A DNA stretch of 9,539 bases from Candidatus Nanopelagicales bacterium (GTDB lineage: Bacteria > Actinomycetota > Actinomycetes > S36-B12 > UBA5976), in assembly GCA_023257525.1 (NCBI GenBank), contig JALRCB010000033.1:1-9539 (forward strand). The letters run 5' to 3'. The notes under the pieces were generated by a model. That model was given only the letters and a program-made list of their open reading frames with translations. It was not told the DNA's origin and ran no database searches. The position numbers and the translations under genes were made by a program. This document shows, one piece after another, positions 7,553-9,539 of this stretch; positions within the stretch are counted from its first letter, which is position 1; each line of letters starts with the position of its first letter.

Positions 7553-8466
7553 TGTCACGCATAGTTTCGGTTTCAGTTCCGGCAACCAGCGCCAATCTTG
7601 GACCTGGTTATGACGCACTTGGATTAGCTCTTGAGATTCGCGACTTTGTCACTGCGCAATTTACTGACGACAACAAGATCACTGTTGAAGTAACGGGCCA
7701 AGGTGCTGGCAAACTCCCAACTGATGCAACTCACTTGATTGCCAAAACAATAATTGATGCTTGCAAAGCATTTGGCACGGAAGTCACCGGGCTGCATGTT
7801 GAATGCAAGAACGCAATTCCACAAGGGAGAGGATTGGGATCAAGTGCTGCAGCAATTGTTGCCGGTCTAATTCTGGCTAGCGAGTTAACTTACGCACGTG
7901 CTAGCGAAGATGAATTGTTGCAGATGGCTAATGCCATCGAAGGCCACCCTGACAATGTTGCGGCTTGCTTACTTGGCGCTATGACAATTGCTTGGCTGGA
8001 AGATGATGGCAAAGCAAACTCGGTTTCAATGAATGTTCATCCAGACGTTTGCCCAGTACTGGGTATCCCGCAGACTGAGTTAGATACCCACAAGGCACGA
8101 GGTTTAATTCCTGAATCAATTCCTCATGTCGATGCAGCATTTAATGCCGGTAGATCAGCACTACTAGTTGCTGCCATGATCGGGGATCCGGATTTCTTGT
8201 TGGAAGCAACTGAAGATAAGTTGCATCAGCCATATCGCGCCCAGGCTTATCCAGAATCTATGGAACTAGTTGCCCAACTGCGTGACGCTCAAATTGCTGC
8301 TTGCATCAGCGGGGCTGGCCCAACTGTTATTGCCTTGAGTACCAGTGATCAGGTTGCCCAGGCTTCAGAAATCATTGCTAAATCTGGGTTTACTGCGGTT
8401 CCGGTGGGCGTCGCGGACGAAGGCGCGATTCCTGACAACAATGACGTTGAACCCGAAGCGGATTAA
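7552..8466 (+). CDS. thrB: Homoserine kinase, GHMP family
   Basis: A 304-residue GHMP-superfamily kinase that phosphorylates L-homoserine with ATP, supplying the substrate of ThrC. The N-terminal motif is VPATSANLGPGYDALGLAL (9-27). The ATP phosphate-binding loop is GRGLGSSAAA (92-101), preceded by the usual 'NAIPQ'. GHPDNVAA (131-138) is the third typical stretch, and the C-terminal glycine-rich motif is ISGAGPTVIAL (252-262). The last 15 residues are acidic and polar (DNNDVEPEAD), a tail probably outside the folded core. Length is normal. The ATG shares its A with the thrC stop, giving direct translational coupling, and the gene ends the threonine cluster 160 bp before rho. Confidence 0.97.
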   Translation: MSRIVSVSVPATSANLGPGYDALGLALEIRDFVTAQFTDDNKITVEVTGQGAGKLPTDATHLIAKTIIDACKAFGTEVTGLHVECKNAIPQGRGLGSSAAAIVAGLILASELTYARASEDELLQMANAIEGHPDNVAACLLGAMTIAWLEDDGKANSVSMNVHPDVCPVLGIPQTELDTHKARGLIPESIPHVDAAFNAGRSALLVAAMIGDPDFLLEATEDKLHQPYRAQAYPESMELVAQLRDAQIAACISGAGPTVIALSTSDQVAQASEIIAKSGFTAVPVGVADEGAIPDNNDVEPEAD

Positions 8467-8512
8467 AACCTCAAGATTTCAAGGCAATTTCGCGTCAAAG
8501 TGCTGGACCTGC

Positions 8513-8518
8513 TAGTCT
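8513..8518 (+). promoter_or_regulatory. Putative extended -10 box of rho
   Basis: TAGTCT is preceded by TGC (8510-8512), giving the extended -10 form TGn-TAnnnT, which can work without a good -35. It lies inside the same 10-mer (GCTAGTCTTA) found before argS. Transcription would begin near 8525 and leave a leader of roughly 100 bases before the rho GTG. Confidence 0.5.
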
Positions 8519-8524
8519 TAAGAC

Positions 8525-8626
8525 ATCGGTTGAATCTCTTTCACCGAAAATCCCGCAAAAATTCTCGCGAAAATTCCGTGCATTACTGCTGGATCTAAAA
8601 CCACTCAAAACATAAAGGACACATAC
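8525..8626 (+). promoter_or_regulatory. Predicted rho 5' leader, C-rich and G-poor with palindrome and direct repeats
   Basis: From 8536 to 8626 I count about 26 C and 11 G by hand, a C-over-G bias typical of RNA bound by Rho. The leader also holds CGAAAATCCCG (8545-8555) and CGAAAATTCCG (8568-8578), identical at 10 of 11 positions and 23 bp apart. AATTCTCGCGAAAATT at 8560-8575 is palindromic in 7 of 8 pairs. Autoregulation of rho through premature termination in its leader is known in Escherichia coli; that it occurs here is inference. No uridine-rich hairpin terminator is seen. Confidence 0.4.
8614..8619 (+). promoter_or_regulatory. Ribosome binding site of rho
   Basis: AAAGGA lies 7 bp before GTG at 8627 and decides the start. 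A TTG further upstream in the same frame (8531) has no such site, and the Rho N-terminal domain begins directly after the GTG. Confidence 0.75.
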
Positions 8627-9539
8627 GTGACCGAGACAACTGCCCAAGATAAAGGGCTGAACTCAAAACTTCTTCCAGAACTAAAGACGATGGCTGCCGG
8701 TTTGGGAATTGATGGCGCTTCTGGAATGCGCAAAGCCGAACTTGTTAAGGCAATTGGTGCCAAGCAAGGTGGCGGTAGAGGCAGTCGTTCTGCATCCCGC
8801 CCAGCTGGAGCTGCTAAGAGCGAATCTGCAAAAGAAGAGCACGCACCTCGTGAAGAACGTGCGCCTCGCGAAGATCGTGAAGAACGTGCGCCTCGTAACC
8901 ACGATGGCGAATCTGAAGGCAACGATCGCAACGATCGTGGTGACCGCAACGATCGTGGCGATCGCAATGACCGCAACGGACGTAACCGCCGTGGACGTGA
9001 TCGCAATGATCGCAACAGCAATGGTCGCAACAACCGCGGTGGCCGTGGTGGCGACCGCGATTACGATTTAGAAGTTTCTGACGACGATGTTCTTTTGCCA
9101 GTAGCTGGAATCATCGACATTCTCGACAACTACGCATTCGTTCGTACTTCCGGCTACTTGCCAGGTCCAAACGATGTGTATGTCTCAATGGGATTAGTTA
9201 AGCGTTTTTCCCTTCGTAAAGGCGATGCAGTAACCGGTCAGGTTAAGCAGCCGCGCGAAGGTGATCGCCCACAGAAGTTCAACCCGCTGGTTCGCATCGA
9301 GTCCATTAATGGACTCGAACCAGACGAAGCAATTAAGCGCGTTGATTTCGGCAAGCTAACTCCGCTTTACCCACAGACCCGCTTGCGTCTAGAGACCGAG
9401 CCAAACAAGTTGAGCACCCGAATCATCGACTTGGTTTCTCCAATCGGTAAGGGCCAGCGTGGTTTGATCGTTTCGCCACCAAAGGCCGGTAAGACCTTGG
9501 TGCTGCAGGCAATTGCAAACTCAATCGCAGTCAACAACC
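8627..9539 (+). CDS. rho: Transcription termination factor Rho, 5' part (runs off window)
   Basis: The first 304 codons of the RNA-dependent ATPase/helicase that ends transcripts, read from a GTG start. Residues about 11-44 form the small helical Rho N-terminal domain (KLLPELKTMAAGLGI, then MRKAELVKAI). Residues about 46-146 are a low-complexity insertion rich in Arg, Asp, Asn, Gly and Glu. Residues about 157-257 form the cold-shock-like primary RNA-binding domain (GIIDILDNYAFVRTSGYLPG, then NDVYVSMGLVKRFSLRKGD). The ATPase begins with PIGKGQRGLIV and the P-loop PPKAGKT (284-290, Lys289). The rest of the ATPase, including the Q- and R-loops, lies beyond the window. Charged insertions at this place are known in high-GC Actinobacteria and are linked there to extra RNA contact. 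The gene stands apart from thrB by 160 bp and likely has its own promoter. Confidence 0.96.
   Translation, partial: MTETTAQDKGLNSKLLPELKTMAAGLGIDGASGMRKAELVKAIGAKQGGGRGSRSASRPAGAAKSESAKEEHAPREERAPREDREERAPRNHDGESEGNDRNDRGDRNDRGDRNDRNGRNRRGRDRNDRNSNGRNNRGGRGGDRDYDLEVSDDDVLLPVAGIIDILDNYAFVRTSGYLPGPNDVYVSMGLVKRFSLRKGDAVTGQVKQPREGDRPQKFNPLVRIESINGLEPDEAIKRVDFGKLTPLYPQTRLRLETEPNKLSTRIIDLVSPIGKGQRGLIVSPPKAGKTLVLQAIANSIAVNN
8843..9016 (+). repeat. Short tandem-like repeats encoding the Rho low-complexity insertion
   Basis: A 20-bp unit, cgtgaagaacgtgcgcctcg, occurs exactly at 8849-8868 and 8876-8895, 27 bp (nine codons) apart, encoding REERAPR twice. From 8921 to 9016 degenerate units of GATCG(C/T) with AAC or GGT/GGC encode NDR and GDR triplets (GNDRNDRGDRNDRGDRNDR). 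Units are multiples of three bases, so gain or loss of copies would keep the reading frame. Confidence 0.8.

Noticed and set aside
8467..8500. Terminator after thrB
   Set aside because: The stretch contains CCTC and CAAGG elements but no stable stem followed by a T run; termination there, if any, is not of the hairpin type.
8605..9033. Open frame of 142 codons on the minus strand opposite rho, very rich in Arg, Ser, Leu and Pro
   Set aside because: It is the mirror of the repetitive Arg/Asp/Asn codons of the Rho insertion; it has no domain-like sequence, and rho on the plus strand is certain.
8709..9071. Open frame of 120 codons on the plus strand in another frame of rho, rich in Val, Ala, Thr and Ile
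   Set aside because: Low-complexity shadow of the repeat region. The rho frame continues through with recognised domains on both sides.
1..9539. Mobile element, CRISPR array, prophage, toxin-antitoxin or defence cassette
   Set aside because: No transposase, integrase, spaced repeat array, terminal inverted repeats or known defence domains were seen; the order argS to rho is a conserved core neighbourhood.

Overview
The window looks like a chromosomal stretch from an actinobacterium with unusually moderate GC (mid-forties by eye, not counted). The main evidence is gene order: argS, lysA, hom, thrC, thrB and rho run in the same order as in Mycobacterium and many other Actinobacteria. The proteins also carry actinobacterial signatures: an argS active site reading NPTGPLHLGHTRW, a short hom with a C-terminal ACT domain, and a rho with a long Arg/Asp/Asn/Gly-rich insertion. 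Low-GC freshwater or marine planktonic Actinobacteria would fit, but that placement is inference.

Layout. (1) 1-894: the 3' end of a class III (CaiB/BaiF-type) CoA-transferase gene overlaps by 4 bp a GntR/FCD-type regulator, which suggests a small catabolic operon that starts outside the window. (2) 952-3980: argS and lysA are separated by 2 bp. A TAGTCT -10-like box just upstream of the argS ATG suggests a leaderless transcript. (3) 3973-5019, minus strand: an unrecognised six-pass membrane protein gene that overlaps the 3' end of lysA tail to tail by 8 bp and is divergent from hom. (4) 5202-8466: hom, thrC and thrB, with gaps of 2 bp and then a 1-bp overlap, form a tight threonine operon from aspartate semialdehyde to threonine. 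(5) 8467-8626: a rho leader with an extended -10 box, a near-perfect 16-bp palindrome, direct repeats and a C-rich, G-poor composition. (6) 8627-9539: the first 304 codons of rho, running off the window.

How the genes work together: lysA finishes lysine synthesis, and hom, thrB and thrC take the other branch of the aspartate pathway to threonine. ArgS charges tRNA-Arg, and Rho terminates transcription. This is mainly a conserved core-metabolism neighbourhood. I found no mobile element, CRISPR array, RNA gene or defence-like cassette. The least explained items are the minus-strand membrane gene set into an otherwise conserved gene order, the structured rho leader, the rho low-complexity insertion, and an altered metal-ligand position in the GntR regulator.
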